From assembly GCA_019022495.1 (NCBI GenBank), contig JAFEKR010000068.1, forward strand, positions 26,170 to 90,169: a stretch of 64,000 bases of DNA, given 5' to 3'. A program made the position numbers and the translations under genes. Below the pieces are notes generated by a model, which was not told where the DNA came from, did no database searches, and was given only the letters and a program-made list of their open reading frames with translations. Each line of letters starts with the position of its first letter. Positions within the stretch are counted from its first letter, which is position 1. This document shows, one piece after another, positions 1-8,931 of the stretch. The stretch comes from Epichloe hybrida. Its lineage: Eukaryota > Ascomycota > Sordariomycetes > Hypocreales > Clavicipitaceae.

Positions 1-1428
1 GAGCTCCAGGCGCAGGGATTCCCATGCAAAGCATTCGTTGGGCCGCTGTTCGACCTGCCATACCGGCTGGAGGAAGGCGGCGGCAGTGGCAGCAGTGAGA
101 CGGGCGTGCCGGCTGCAGAGGTTCACGCGCGCATCATCCGCGGCGGACTCCTGCTGTGCTTCTACGTCCACCATTCCCTATCGGATGGCATCGGCATACG
201 TAATTTCATCTCTACGTTTGCAGCCTGCACCTTTCAGAACAAGGAAGCTTTCCTCGGCGGCCGAGGGCACAGCCACAGCGTCACCGGCCAAGGTCGCGCG
301 GGCAGCGGGTATCCCACCGACATAGATGTTGACGTCCCCGACGATAAGACGGAAAGCCTGCTTATGAACTTCTCATTCGAGCAGCTCATGAGGAAATGTC
401 CCGAATACACCATTCTCCCTGGGCCGACTGGCCCGACTGCGCCGCCGCCATGCGTCCGCCACGAACAACACGAACACGAGCACGGCAGCGTTCCCATTCC
501 CAAAACAGGTCGCATCTTCCGCTTCAGCCTCGAAACAATCGCCACGATGAAGTCCATGGCGCGGGACTGGGCAAAAGGCAGTGTCGACTTTTCGGCTGGC
601 GAATATCCATCGTCTTTTGCGTGTTTAGCAGCCGTGACTTGGTCATTCTGCACCGCGGCCCGACTGGCTGCTCAACAGGTACGCAAGACAAGCACTGCCG
701 ACGAGAGCCATCTGCTTATCCCCGTATCGTGGAGGAGGCGGGCCTTTCTCGACAGCCTGGACGGGTACGCAAGCAATGCCGTGGGCATGGCGCGGGCCAA
801 CACCCATGTCGATGCCCACTTGTCGGTAGCCACGCAGTCGTCCTCGTCATCGACGGCGACGGCGACGGCGACGGCGACGGATGCTCTCAGCAGAATGATA
901 TGCCTCGTCGACACGTGCATCACGGCCGTCGAAGAGAGTTTCGTCGTCACCCGCACCGCCATGTTCCGAGCAGCACCGGACCCGCGGTTCGTGGGCGTCA
1001 ACTGGATCCCGGAAGACCCTTTGCATTTCGTCGTCAACTCCTGGCGTCACCTGGGCGCCGACATCAAGTTCGACCTGCCCGGGTTCGGCGGGTCCGAGGA
1101 CCTCGAGCTCGAAGTCGACCCCGAACTCGACCTCGAAGTCGACCCCGAACTCGACCTCGAAGTCGACCCCGAACTCGACCTCGAAGTCGACCCCGAACTC
1201 GACCTCGAAGTCGACCTCGAACTCGACCTCGAATTCGGTGCTGGGGGCAGGAGGGCGGATGCGGTGCGTCGTGCCCAGCCGACGTGGAACATGGGCGCGG
1301 GGCTCGTGCTGCCCGGCAAGAAGGACGACGAGCATTACGAAATCCTCGTCACGTTGGAAGAGGCATCGATGAGTCGGCTGCTGTCGAATCCCGAGTGGAT
1401 GAGATGGGTGAGCGACGTGGTAGAGTGA
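1..1428 (+). CDS. BAHD / trichothecene 3-O-acetyltransferase-like acyltransferase (5' partial)
   Basis: Frame 1 is open from the first base of the window to a TGA at 1426-1428, giving 475 residues with the N-terminus missing. The acyl-CoA-dependent transferase signature HHxxxDG is visible as HHSLSDG at 169-189. The last part (WNMGAGLVLPGKK, then ILVTLEEASM and a final EWMRWV) resembles the C-terminus of fungal PF02458 transferases that acylate secondary-metabolite hydroxyl groups. The usual DFGWG-like C-terminal motif is not clear; in its place is FDLPGFGG followed by an acidic tandem repeat (1111-1230), after which the conserved C-terminus resumes. No intron is apparent. The substrate cannot be told. 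The neighbours are housekeeping genes, so no biosynthetic cluster is indicated within the window. Whether the repeat expansion leaves the enzyme active is unknown. Confidence 0.85.
   Translation, partial: ELQAQGFPCKAFVGPLFDLPYRLEEGGGSGSSETGVPAAEVHARIIRGGLLLCFYVHHSLSDGIGIRNFISTFAACTFQNKEAFLGGRGHSHSVTGQGRAGSGYPTDIDVDVPDDKTESLLMNFSFEQLMRKCPEYTILPGPTGPTAPPPCVRHEQHEHEHGSVPIPKTGRIFRFSLETIATMKSMARDWAKGSVDFSAGEYPSSFACLAAVTWSFCTAARLAAQQVRKTSTADESHLLIPVSWRRRAFLDSLDGYASNAVGMARANTHVDAHLSVATQSSSSSTATATATATDALSRMICLVDTCITAVEESFVVTRTAMFRAAPDPRFVGVNWIPEDPLHFVVNSWRHLGADIKFDLPGFGGSEDLELEVDPELDLEVDPELDLEVDPELDLEVDPELDLEVDLELDLEFGAGGRRADAVRRAQPTWNMGAGLVLPGKKDDEHYEILVTLEEASMSRLLSNPEWMRWVSDVVE
851..880 (+). repeat. 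6-bp microsatellite (cgacgg x5) inside the acyltransferase
   Basis: Five perfect copies of cgacgg code for an alternating Ala/Thr run after a serine run. It is a hypervariable-looking loop insert in the transferase, with length in multiples of two codons. Confidence 0.85.
1111..1230 (+). repeat. 24-bp coding minisatellite, 5 copies
   Basis: Units start at 1111, 1135, 1159, 1183 and 1207. The first four are identical; the fifth has one change. Each unit encodes eight residues of the type EVDPELDL, so the array adds about 40 strongly acidic residues between FDLPGFGG and the conserved RRADAVRR...WNMGAG segment. Unit length is a multiple of three, so copy-number change keeps frame. The near-identity of the units implies recent expansion. 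Confidence 0.95.
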
Positions 1429-1898
1429 TGGATGTGGCGAGCAGGCTGGTTCTTGCATTTGCAAGTAGATTGTATATGCACATAACACGGAGTACATACA
1501 TGTACATCGTAGTCCGTAGCCAACTCATCAGATGAATAACTGAACTGAACTGGATCCACAACGCACCACGCACCTCTGACATCAGCGAAAAACATCGTCG
1601 ACCCTGAACTCCTTGGGAACTTTTGCTTCTTCCTCCTCAAATATCCTGTCCAACTCCTCCCAATCCACCCCATCCACCCCGTCTTTTTCAACGGCTGCCT
1701 CCCAACGTCAAGACAATTTAATTCCCCAACAGAAAAACAGTCCTCGCCGAACCTCAGTCGCCACGTCTTGGCGGGAACCGCTTCCTTCTTCATCCCGTCT
1801 CATCGGGCGTCCCCAATCGCAAACGACAACAAACCCTGACCTGCGGCTCGCGACTCGCCGCGCAGACAAGGCCCAACCTGACAATCCAAGCAAGGAAA
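1429..1898. other. Intergenic region between the acyltransferase and the Mit_KHE1-like gene
   Basis: About 470 bp with no supported gene. It contains acggagtac at 1487-1495, a short motif that recurs in other intergenic parts of the window, and a pyrimidine-rich stretch around 1620-1690 compatible with the promoter/leader of the next gene. Confidence 0.6.
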
Positions 1899-2857
1899 AT
1901 GCGTCTGTATCTCCTGCCCCTGTCCACGCGGCGGACCTTCCTCTACGCACAGCGCCTGCCCATGACGACCACGCCCGCCGACGCCTCGTACATTGACCGC
2001 GCCGCCGCCTGGGCAGCGCGCAAGTGGTCGGACTGGGAGAAGAAGGAGTCCGGGTGGCAGAAGAAGGTCGTCGAGCATGGGAACCGAGCGTTTCGGCGCA
2101 TCCCCTACGAGGAATGGGGCCTGAAGTCTGTGCCGCCGCTGTCGTCGAGCCGGCGGCGCAAGGGGCAAGGGACGCTGCAGGGCCAAGAGCAGGTCGAGCT
2201 GGTGTTCCCCCGGGCCCTCATGTCCGACGCCGAGGCCGAGAATGTGGTGAGGAAGATGGGCAGCGAGCGAGACGCGCTGCACAGGAAGAGGTTGATGTGG
2301 TGTGTCGCGGGCATGCCCGTCACGATACCTTTTGCGCTGGTGCCGGTGTACGTTGAAATCCCACTCTCCACTTACTTGCACTCTTCAAGAAAAAAGAATG
2401 ATGCTGATTGGTATACAGGATCCCCAACCTCCCCTTCTTCTACCTCGTCTACCGCGCCTGGTCGCACTGGCGCGCCATCGCCGGCGGCAGACACATCCAG
2501 TGGCTCGTGGACAAGAAGCTCCTCAGACCTACCGCATCTACGGCGCTCGACACCCTGTACAGCCGAGCGAGCACCCTGCCGCAGGCGCAAGCTCACAAGA
2601 ACCCCGGCTCCGGCTCCAGCTCCAGCTCCGGCTCCGGCTCCAGCTCCGGCTCCGGCTCCGAACCAAAAGAGCTGCTCCTCCTGACACAGGCCCAGGTACG
2701 GACCTGCTCGGAGAAACTAGACCTGCCAGTTCTGGAAATCGAGTTGGAGCGGGCAATTTGGCAAGTCGAGCAGGCCATTGAAAAGCATGACAAGGACGCA
2801 GCGATGGAGGACAAGACCAAAACAGAGGACAGGCATGGCAAAAATGGCAAAGATTAA
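1899..2857 (+). CDS. Mitochondrial K+-H+ exchange-related protein (Mit_KHE1 family)
   Basis: Two exons, 1899-2347 and 2419-2857, encode about 295 residues. The 71-bp intron has donor GTACGT, branch CTGAT and acceptor ACAG; splicing restores the run ALVPVIPNLPFFYLVYRAW across the junction. The N-terminus MRLYLLPLSTRRTFLYAQRL, the central hydrophobic MPVTIPFALVPVIPNLPFFY and the following AWSHWRAI match the Mit_KHE1 family (yeast YDL183C-type), inner-membrane proteins linked to mitochondrial K+/H+ exchange. A Gly/Ser low-complexity run (from 2606) separates the conserved core from a charged helical tail. The start is the first ATG and gives the family N-terminus. Family assignment is from recalled motifs, so moderately strong. 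Confidence 0.85.
2606..2659 (+). repeat. Gly/Ser-coding hexanucleotide repeat
   Basis: Imperfect ggctcc/agctcc hexamers code for a (GS)n-type linker in exon 2 of the Mit_KHE1-like gene, between the conserved core and the C-terminal helix. Confidence 0.85.
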
Positions 2858-3915
2858 TATTCATAAGGAATACACTTATAGGCATTGTATCATGACGCAT
2901 ATACGTTGGCAACGAATAATTTTAGCGCATCGTTGGGGTTTTTTTAACAAGGTGTTTTAAAAAAAAAGATGACACTTTTCATTCGAATAGAGGGACCGGC
3001 CCGAACAACAGAATTACACACATCATGACAATATACATCACCGTGACCTTTCATGTACTGTCCTGTTTGTCATGTCCAGCTTCAACTCTGCAGCAATAAC
3101 GAATTCACATCGTCCCCATCGCCTCAGCACAGGTAATCCAAACCCCATTCATCAGTCCCACCGCGAGCGTCAGCCTTCTTGGCGTAAAGAAGCTCAAGCC
3201 TGGTAACTGAAAGTGCCGCTTTTTCTATACAGTCATGTCGACTTATGTTCCTTGTCGATCCATCACTGACACGGCAGTAGAAGTGGCGTTCGAAACTGAA
3301 CCTTGTGCGGGGGGGAGAAGGGAAAAGAGGATTTAATATTCATAGTATTCGTATTATGCTCGGCTGATCCTACCAAGAGCGTCGATATGCTTAGGAGAAA
3401 GAAGAGGTTATATCGAAGCGAGTGACCAAAGCCGTCTCCAACGCCCGTCTTTGTGTATTAATGTTTGTTTACCCAACAGGGATGTATAGGATCATTCTTC
3501 ATTCTGCACGCTCAGGGCCAGAAACTCCCGGACCAAGCGGCAATCCCCACAAAGCCGATACATTTATGATGAGCCTTGGCTTGTGCTCATTCCGTGATGA
3601 AAGTAGCTTCCATAAATAGCTGGCCTTCTTCAGTGATCTCTTCGTCTCCGATTTTAAGCTTTAGTGTCATCTTTGGTGTATACTACGAGCCAGAGGAGGC
3701 GTATGTCAGCACCCAATTAAGCCACGGCCGCTCCAGCTGGCGCATGCACATGATTCATGTTGCAAAACAGAAGAGAAGAAAAGGGAGGCATCTGAAACAG
3801 GCCCGTTTCAGAAACCTCCACATCTACCACTCTCACTCACCTCCACTCACCTTCACACTCACCTTCACACTCACCTTCACACTCACCAGTACAACAACAC
3901 ACGTACGGACAACCC
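2858..3915. other. Intergenic region, no gene seen
   Basis: About 1.06 kb. The open frames here have no coding character. The distal end (from about 3820) is rich in CAC/CTC and holds three perfect copies of a 12-bp unit (cttcacactcac) at 3851-3886 just upstream of the ATG at 3916. It probably belongs to the promoter or 5' leader of the next gene. Confidence 0.6.
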
Positions 3916-4987
3916 ATGGCCCGCAAACTACCATGGGAGAAAAGCTCCCCCAAAACAGAAGCACCCACGGCGTCTCCATCCGTCGTCGCATCGCCCTCGC
4001 CACACACCCCAAGTGCCCCCCGTGCCAACGCCGGGCCTCACCAATCCACCCCCTCACGGGCACGAGTCCGCAGCCCATCTACGTCTCCTCCGCCAGAACC
4101 ACCAGCCCAGCAGTGCGTTTTTCACACACCCCCTTCCCCATTCCCCCCTTCCCTTTTTTCTACCCTACTCATATGATTGAGGAGGTGGAAAAAAGCTAAG
4201 AACCCCCTTTTTTTAAACCCTACTCCAGATTGACGAGGTGAAGAACGCTAAGAAGAATAGGTTCATGGTTCCCACGGACGACAAGTACAGAATGGTGGAA
4301 GACGAGCTGCTCCGCGTCGCGCAGCGGTTCACGACGCACCTCCACCGCGCAGAGTACACGCGGCTGAAGGAGATGACGAGGTCGCGCAACGCGCGTACAA
4401 TCAGGGAGATTGAGAGGCCCGTTGTCCCGGGGAGGCGTGCCACGCGGAGGAGGGAGGTTGGGGCGCGGGACGGGAAGCAGCGGTGGGGTGTGCCGCTGCC
4501 GACGAGTCTGCAGGGGCTGATGCTGATGGAGAAGCGGGATGATGACGATGGAGACGGAGACGGAGACGGTGCCAGGATCGGCCTTGGATTCGGGTCGAGA
4601 GCGAGGGGGACGAGGACGAGGGCCGCGGCGGGATGCTCGTCGAGGGCCGCGCCACGGCGGGGGATCAACGGAGAGAAGACGTCGGGCCCAAGGAGGTCTG
4701 GTGGTGAGGAGGAATCGTCTGCTGGGCGCGAGGCGGAGACGGAGACGGAGGCGGAGACGGTGGACGGGTCTTGGTCAACGGGGGAGAGACGGGTGGCGGG
4801 GTACGGGGGGGATGTGGAGGGCGATGAGCGAGGACGTGATGATGATGATGATGATGATGACGATCCGTTCGGGGTGAATAGAAGGAGAGTGAGGAGGATT
4901 CAGTCGCGAGAACAGATGAGGGTGGACAAGGGGAAAGGGAAAGAGGAGGTGATGCGGGCGCCGGATACGATACCCTCGTTTTTGTGA
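3916..4987 (+). CDS. Conserved fungal protein of unknown function
   Basis: Exon 1 starts at ATG 3916 with the basic N-terminus MARKLPWEKSS and a Ser/Pro/Arg-rich stretch ending near PSTSPPPEPPAQ. Exon 2 (4229-4987) starts IDEVKNAKK and carries the conserved core DDKYRMVEDELLRVAQRFTTHLHRAEY..RLK followed by low-complexity acidic runs (DDDDGDGDGD, nine Asp in a row). I recall this core from uncharacterised ascomycete proteins but know no function. The intron is about 112-116 bp. The acceptor CAG at 4226-4228 is the only one that keeps exon 2 open. The donor is uncertain: GTTTTT at 4117 keeps frame, while the better-looking GTGCGT at 4113 does not. Disordered, probably nuclear by composition. 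Convergent with NMD3. Confidence 0.7.
4162..4254 (+). repeat. Imperfect duplication of a 3' splice-site/exon-start segment
   Basis: Two similar segments lie in tandem: 4162-4202 (accctactc...gaggaggtg...gctaagaa) and 4217-4254 (accctactc...gacgaggtg...gctaagaa), each preceded by a T run. The second is the used acceptor and exon start; the first sits in the intron and lacks a usable AG in the right place. It looks like a duplicated and decayed intron end. Confidence 0.7.
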
Positions 4988-5220
4988 AAACTTGCTTCGC
5001 AAATCATCACCGAGTACCATGTTTGATTTGCCAGAGAGACATTGTTCGCATGCGTGATGTGGAGCGCTCGCTCCTTCATGGGGTTGAGTTTTGACACGCA
5101 CGTGCGATGGGATGCACTTCAGCACGGGGGCACGATGAAGAAATAAATGTCACGCTTGAGTACCAGGCGCCGAATTTCAATTTTTTTTTCTTTTATAAAC
5201 AGCGAATCTGCCGAAATCCT

Positions 5221-6872
5221 TTAGGGGTCCTTCACCGTGAGTTCATCAAAGTCGTCCAACAATTCTTTCATGTCCACGTGCGGAGCGCCATCGTCTCCCT
5301 CTTCGTCTTCCGTCTCCGCTATGCTCATCTCCTCCTCCTCCATCTCCCGCTTCTTCTCGTTCTTGTAAAGAGCAAGAGCCGCGCGGAGCTCTTCATCCTC
5401 TTCGACATCCTGCAAGAACAGCTCGTACTCGCGGTCCATGCGATCCTGATCAGCCTTCTTGGGCAGCAGCTCGCCTTCGTCCTTGTTCAAGCGCTTGAGC
5501 TTCCAGTTGCGGCGGCGGTTCCTCCTGCGACCCGGATAGTGTTTCTTGACGAGCACGACGTCCGGGATGGTGGATGCATAGACGTTGGACTCCTCAATGG
5601 ACTCGAATTCGGGATTGTTGAACATGGTGCCTGTGAGCAGGTAGCCCATGGCTAAGTCGCCGGGCTTCAGGTAGTGGCCCAGATGCGTTCTGGTGAAGTA
5701 GGTCTTGTCATTGACGCCCAGGTCTGAGGCTCGGGCAACAGTTGCTTCCGACAGCACCCACTTGCCCTTGCGTGTGCCGGTAGGCTCAATGTCCATGATG
5801 ACGAACTCCACCAGCTCCTTCGCATCGGCGAGCGATCGGAACGGATCACGCCAATATATCGGTGAGCTGATATCGGCCGTCTGCAGGGTCTGAGGGTCCA
5901 TCAGGTACACCGCCGTGCCGATCTTGTGGCACATGACCAACGGATTAATGTTGCCCTGTTGTTTTGCTAGCTTGATGGGCATGGCCACCAGGTCATCTCT
6001 GCAAATGGGCACAATCTCAGCCGAATACGTAAATTTGTACGATCGCTTGGACGTATGTGTATCCAAAGAAATCAGCTCCTGTGAGTTCTTCACCTTGACT
6101 GGCACAACCGAGTTGAGAAAGTCGATGAATTTCTCCGCCTGGTTCTTTTGTGAGAAGAAAAAGTCGATGCCATCCTTGGCTTCCCTGATGTTGAGAGTGT
6201 CCCTGTGGGCGCTGTGCTTCATGATGAGCTGCTCCAGGAACAAAAAGGTTCGCTTGTGCAGGACCTTTTGTCGGACCTGCACACACGCTCGCCACACATT
6301 GGCAGTATACGACTTGGCGCATTCGGGGCACTGCTGCGTGGCAACCATGTACACGACTTCGAAACTCTGTTGGAGCAAGACACCGTCCTGCACGGCATCC
6401 TGAATCGTGATCTTGACCTTTATTCTGCGCGAATGGGGTTCCGTCCACACAAAACTAGCGTCCACAATGCGCACTTTGTGAAGACCTCGTAGTTTCTTGA
6501 GACACAGGGCGAGGAGTTCACGGGATTCGGGCATGGCCACGACCCAGCTAGTCGGGGGGAGGAGCCATCGGTCGCAGTCTCGGCAGAAATTCAGCGTCGC
6601 TTCACGCTGGATGCCCCGGGAGATGTCGACAGTGAGCTTGACACAGTTGAAGCAAAGGGCGCCGGTGGCTGTAGTTCCGTCTATAGGAGCACCGCAGTTG
6701 CAGCAGAGAATCCTGTTCCAGAGGAAGACGGAAACATTAGCCCTTGATTTCTCATGTCGGTTTGTTTCTCTCCCGCCCACAGACAATTGTGGCAGGCGAG
6801 GGCTTGCACTTACGTCGCGGCAGTTTGTTGCTGCGTCGCCGCAATAGGGACGGGAGCATCGTCAAGATCCAT
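5221..6872 (-). CDS. nmd3: 60S ribosomal export protein NMD3
   Basis: Two exons on the minus strand: 6872-6814 (MDLDDAPVPIAATQQQTAA) and 6712-5221; the 101-bp intron has donor GTAAGT and acceptor ACAG. The product is about 516 residues, close to yeast Nmd3 (518). The N-terminal zinc-binding pairs are present (CCNCG, CFNC, CRDC, then CPEC), with the conserved blocks ESRELLALCLKKLRGL, VDASFVWTEPHSRRIKVK, QKVLHKRTFLFLEQLIMKH and SDLGVNDKTYF. A basic cluster RRRNRRRNWKLKR and an acidic C-terminus with a leucine-rich ELLDDFDEL segment fit the known nuclear localisation and CRM1-dependent export signals. NMD3 is the adapter that takes pre-60S subunits through the nuclear pore. An in-frame ATG two codons upstream (6878) is an alternative start. 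Confidence 0.97.
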
Positions 6873-7555
6873 CGACATCGTGGCCAAATATGTCAGCGAC
6901 GACTACGTTTGAAAATGCGTTGTTGCGGAGAAAGAGGTAGAAACTGGGCATCCCACGCCCACACAGAAAGGCGGCGAAAGACTGGCCGTCGCGGGGGTGC
7001 AAATGTCAACGAAAAATATTTGCCCCGCTGCTCGATAAGCCGTCTGAAGAGTCTTATCGACGGTGTTCCAGGAAGAGTCATACATAATAAAAGGTGGGGC
7101 TTGGCGCATCTGGGTCACGATTTGAGTAATACATGTTGAAATTATACCTCAAACCAGCACATACGACCATACCTACTAGAAAATTCGGGATCCCGTCCGC
7201 TCTCCCATAGACAAGCTAGTAAGGGGCAGATTAGTAGTTGGGTCGGTGACGACCAGCGAACACCGGCTGTTGTATGTTACCCATCTTTTTTTTTTTTTTG
7301 AATTGCTCGTGTGTGGCACATAATTTCGGTTGAGTCGAAAAGCGGGACGATACCGAGTACGATTTGTCGAGCAACTTTCGCATCTTTGCCAGCGTAGCTT
7401 CATTAATTTCGCCATCGGTCATCGGATCCCATGGGACCGCGCAACGAACATGTCCTTTTTTGTTCCTGGCTCAATCGTTCGTTTGTTATATATCCGCGAT
7501 TATACAACGAACGCTATGTTAATGATCAAACCAATGCAAAAAATCCCCAGGAATA
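6873..7555. other. Intergenic region between NMD3 and ESF2
   Basis: About 680 bp; both flanking genes are on the minus strand, so it holds the NMD3 promoter and the ESF2 3' region. No convincing gene or RNA seen. A T11-type run is present near 7287-7299. Confidence 0.5.
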
Positions 7556-8515
7556 CTAGAAAATTTTACTCAACACCCTCGTAACATGATCCGGCTGTTC
7601 TTGAGACCCCCCAGCCTTCTGAACCTGCGTAACCTGCCTGAATGTACGCGCCCTATCTTCCCTCGCGGGTTTCCCGTCATCATCCGCCACCGCCACCGCC
7701 TTCCTCTTCTTCGCCTTGGCCTGCATGCCATCCAACATCTTCGCCTTTTCCACGTTTCTCACAAACTCCTTATTCTCCCTGGTCGCCTTGCTGATTTCAG
7801 CCCTCATACGGCTCGTCCTCTCTGCGTTCTCCACAGTAATCTGCTCCGTCAGATTGAACCACTTGAACCCCTTCAGGTACACCAGATTCCAGATATCGTC
7901 ACGGAAGAAAGATCCCTTTTTGCCACCAATGTTGCGTCCGTTGAGCAGTTCGCATGCAGCTTTGGCCTCCTTCTTCTTGAGGAATTCAATCCAGCCTTCT
8001 GTGAAGAGCACTCGTTTGTTGCCGCCTGCCTTTCTGCGCCTTGCTCGCGCCGAAGCATCTTCCGGCGCGAGAAATATCCTGTTGAGTTTCCCGTAGGGTG
8101 CCAGGAGGGATCGGAGGGCAGACGGCTTCATGCCTGGGGGTATTCGGGATATGTAGACGACGCCAGACTTTCTGATGGCGTCTTGTGAGGTGACGAGGTT
8201 TCTCTTGGCGAGCGGCTGGTCGACGCCGAGGATGCTCGTGTCTAATTCCGGCATGTCTTTTCGAGGTTTCGATGGACCTGGTTTTGAAGTTTGGGGGGTT
8301 TCGCCTTCAGGTGCGTCTCGGCTGGCTGATTGCTCGTCGTCTCCCGCATCCGAGTCGACGTCGCTGGCTTCGTCGTCGTCCTCGCCACCATCAACCTTGC
8401 GGCGCTTGGCGCTACGACCGCCCTTGGTAATCTCATCGTCGGAGTTGTAGCTGTCTGGCTGGTCGTCTTCGCTGTCGGAGACGCCCAAGAAGTCGATCTT
8501 CTTCTCGGGGGCCAT
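7556..8515 (-). CDS. esf2: Pre-rRNA processing protein ESF2 (ABT1 homologue)
   Basis: Single-exon frame; the start chosen is the ATG at 8515 giving MAPEKKIDFLGVSDSEDD (319 residues), because the upstream 39 codons are not conserved-looking. An acidic, Ser-rich disordered N-terminus (to about residue 90) precedes an RRM-like domain (about 118-225): SGVVYISRIPPGMKP, LRSLLAPYGKLNRIFLAPED, then GWIEFLKKKEAKAACELLNG and WNLVYLKGFKWFNLTEQI. These blocks match the ESF2/ABT1 family, nucleolar factors of the small-subunit processome needed for early cleavages that release 18S rRNA and known to stimulate the helicase Dbp8. The basic C-terminal tail ends VTRVLSKIF. It shares a divergent promoter with the aldehyde dehydrogenase gene. 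Confidence 0.93.
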   Translation of the reverse strand: MAPEKKIDFLGVSDSEDDQPDSYNSDDEITKGGRSAKRRKVDGGEDDDEASDVDSDAGDDEQSASRDAPEGETPQTSKPGPSKPRKDMPELDTSILGVDQPLAKRNLVTSQDAIRKSGVVYISRIPPGMKPSALRSLLAPYGKLNRIFLAPEDASARARRRKAGGNKRVLFTEGWIEFLKKKEAKAACELLNGRNIGGKKGSFFRDDIWNLVYLKGFKWFNLTEQITVENAERTSRMRAEISKATRENKEFVRNVEKAKMLDGMQAKAKKRKAVAVADDDGKPAREDRARTFRQVTQVQKAGGSQEQPDHVTRVLSKIF

Positions 8516-8931
8516 GATGAGCTTGCAGAATGTTAGCAATGCGACTGGATGCCACTGGATGCGACTGGCCAGTATGCTTTCAAATGCTCTCAGAAAACCT
8601 GACAAGTGGTGACCAAAGGAAAAAAGCTGCACGCAAGACCGATAAGATAAGGAATTGCCGTAAGTGGGACGAAGCCAATGGCCTGTTGGCAGCCTTGCCG
8701 CGGTGGGGCCTGGAATCGACGCGCCCGTACGCGGCTGCTACCCAGTCATCATTAACCAACCGCAAGTGTACAGAGGACATGGAGGGGGACATGGCAGTGA
8801 CGTGGGGCAGCAAGAACTTCAGTCGCCTTGTTATTTACTCCGCAGATCTGTTCTTCGATTGCAGCTCTATATAGACGATTTTCTACTTACGCACAGAAGG
8901 CATCCATCGTTCATCTCTTCGTCCGTCCATC
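8516..8931. promoter_or_regulatory. Divergent promoter between esf2 (-) and the ALDH gene (+)
   Basis: About 416 bp separates the two start codons. A TATA-like ctctatatag lies at about 8865-8874, some 60 bp before the ALDH ATG. No comparable element is obvious towards esf2. Confidence 0.5.

Noticed and set aside
1..1428. Acyltransferase as part of a secondary-metabolite cluster
   Set aside because: All neighbours in the window are housekeeping genes; only the unseen left side could support a cluster.
847..1497. Minus-strand ORF of 216 codons over the acyltransferase
   Set aside because: Its length comes from the antisense of the 24-bp repeat and the cgacgg repeat; the plus strand carries the conserved HHxxxDG and C-terminal blocks.
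3851..3886. CRISPR-like or regulatory array from 12-bp repeats
   Set aside because: Plain tandem repeat without spacers in a eukaryotic leader.
4113..4228. GTGCGT at 4113 as donor of the hypothetical gene's intron
   Set aside because: Joining it to the only workable acceptor (4228) puts exon 2 out of frame; GTTTTT at 4117 keeps frame though it is a weak donor.
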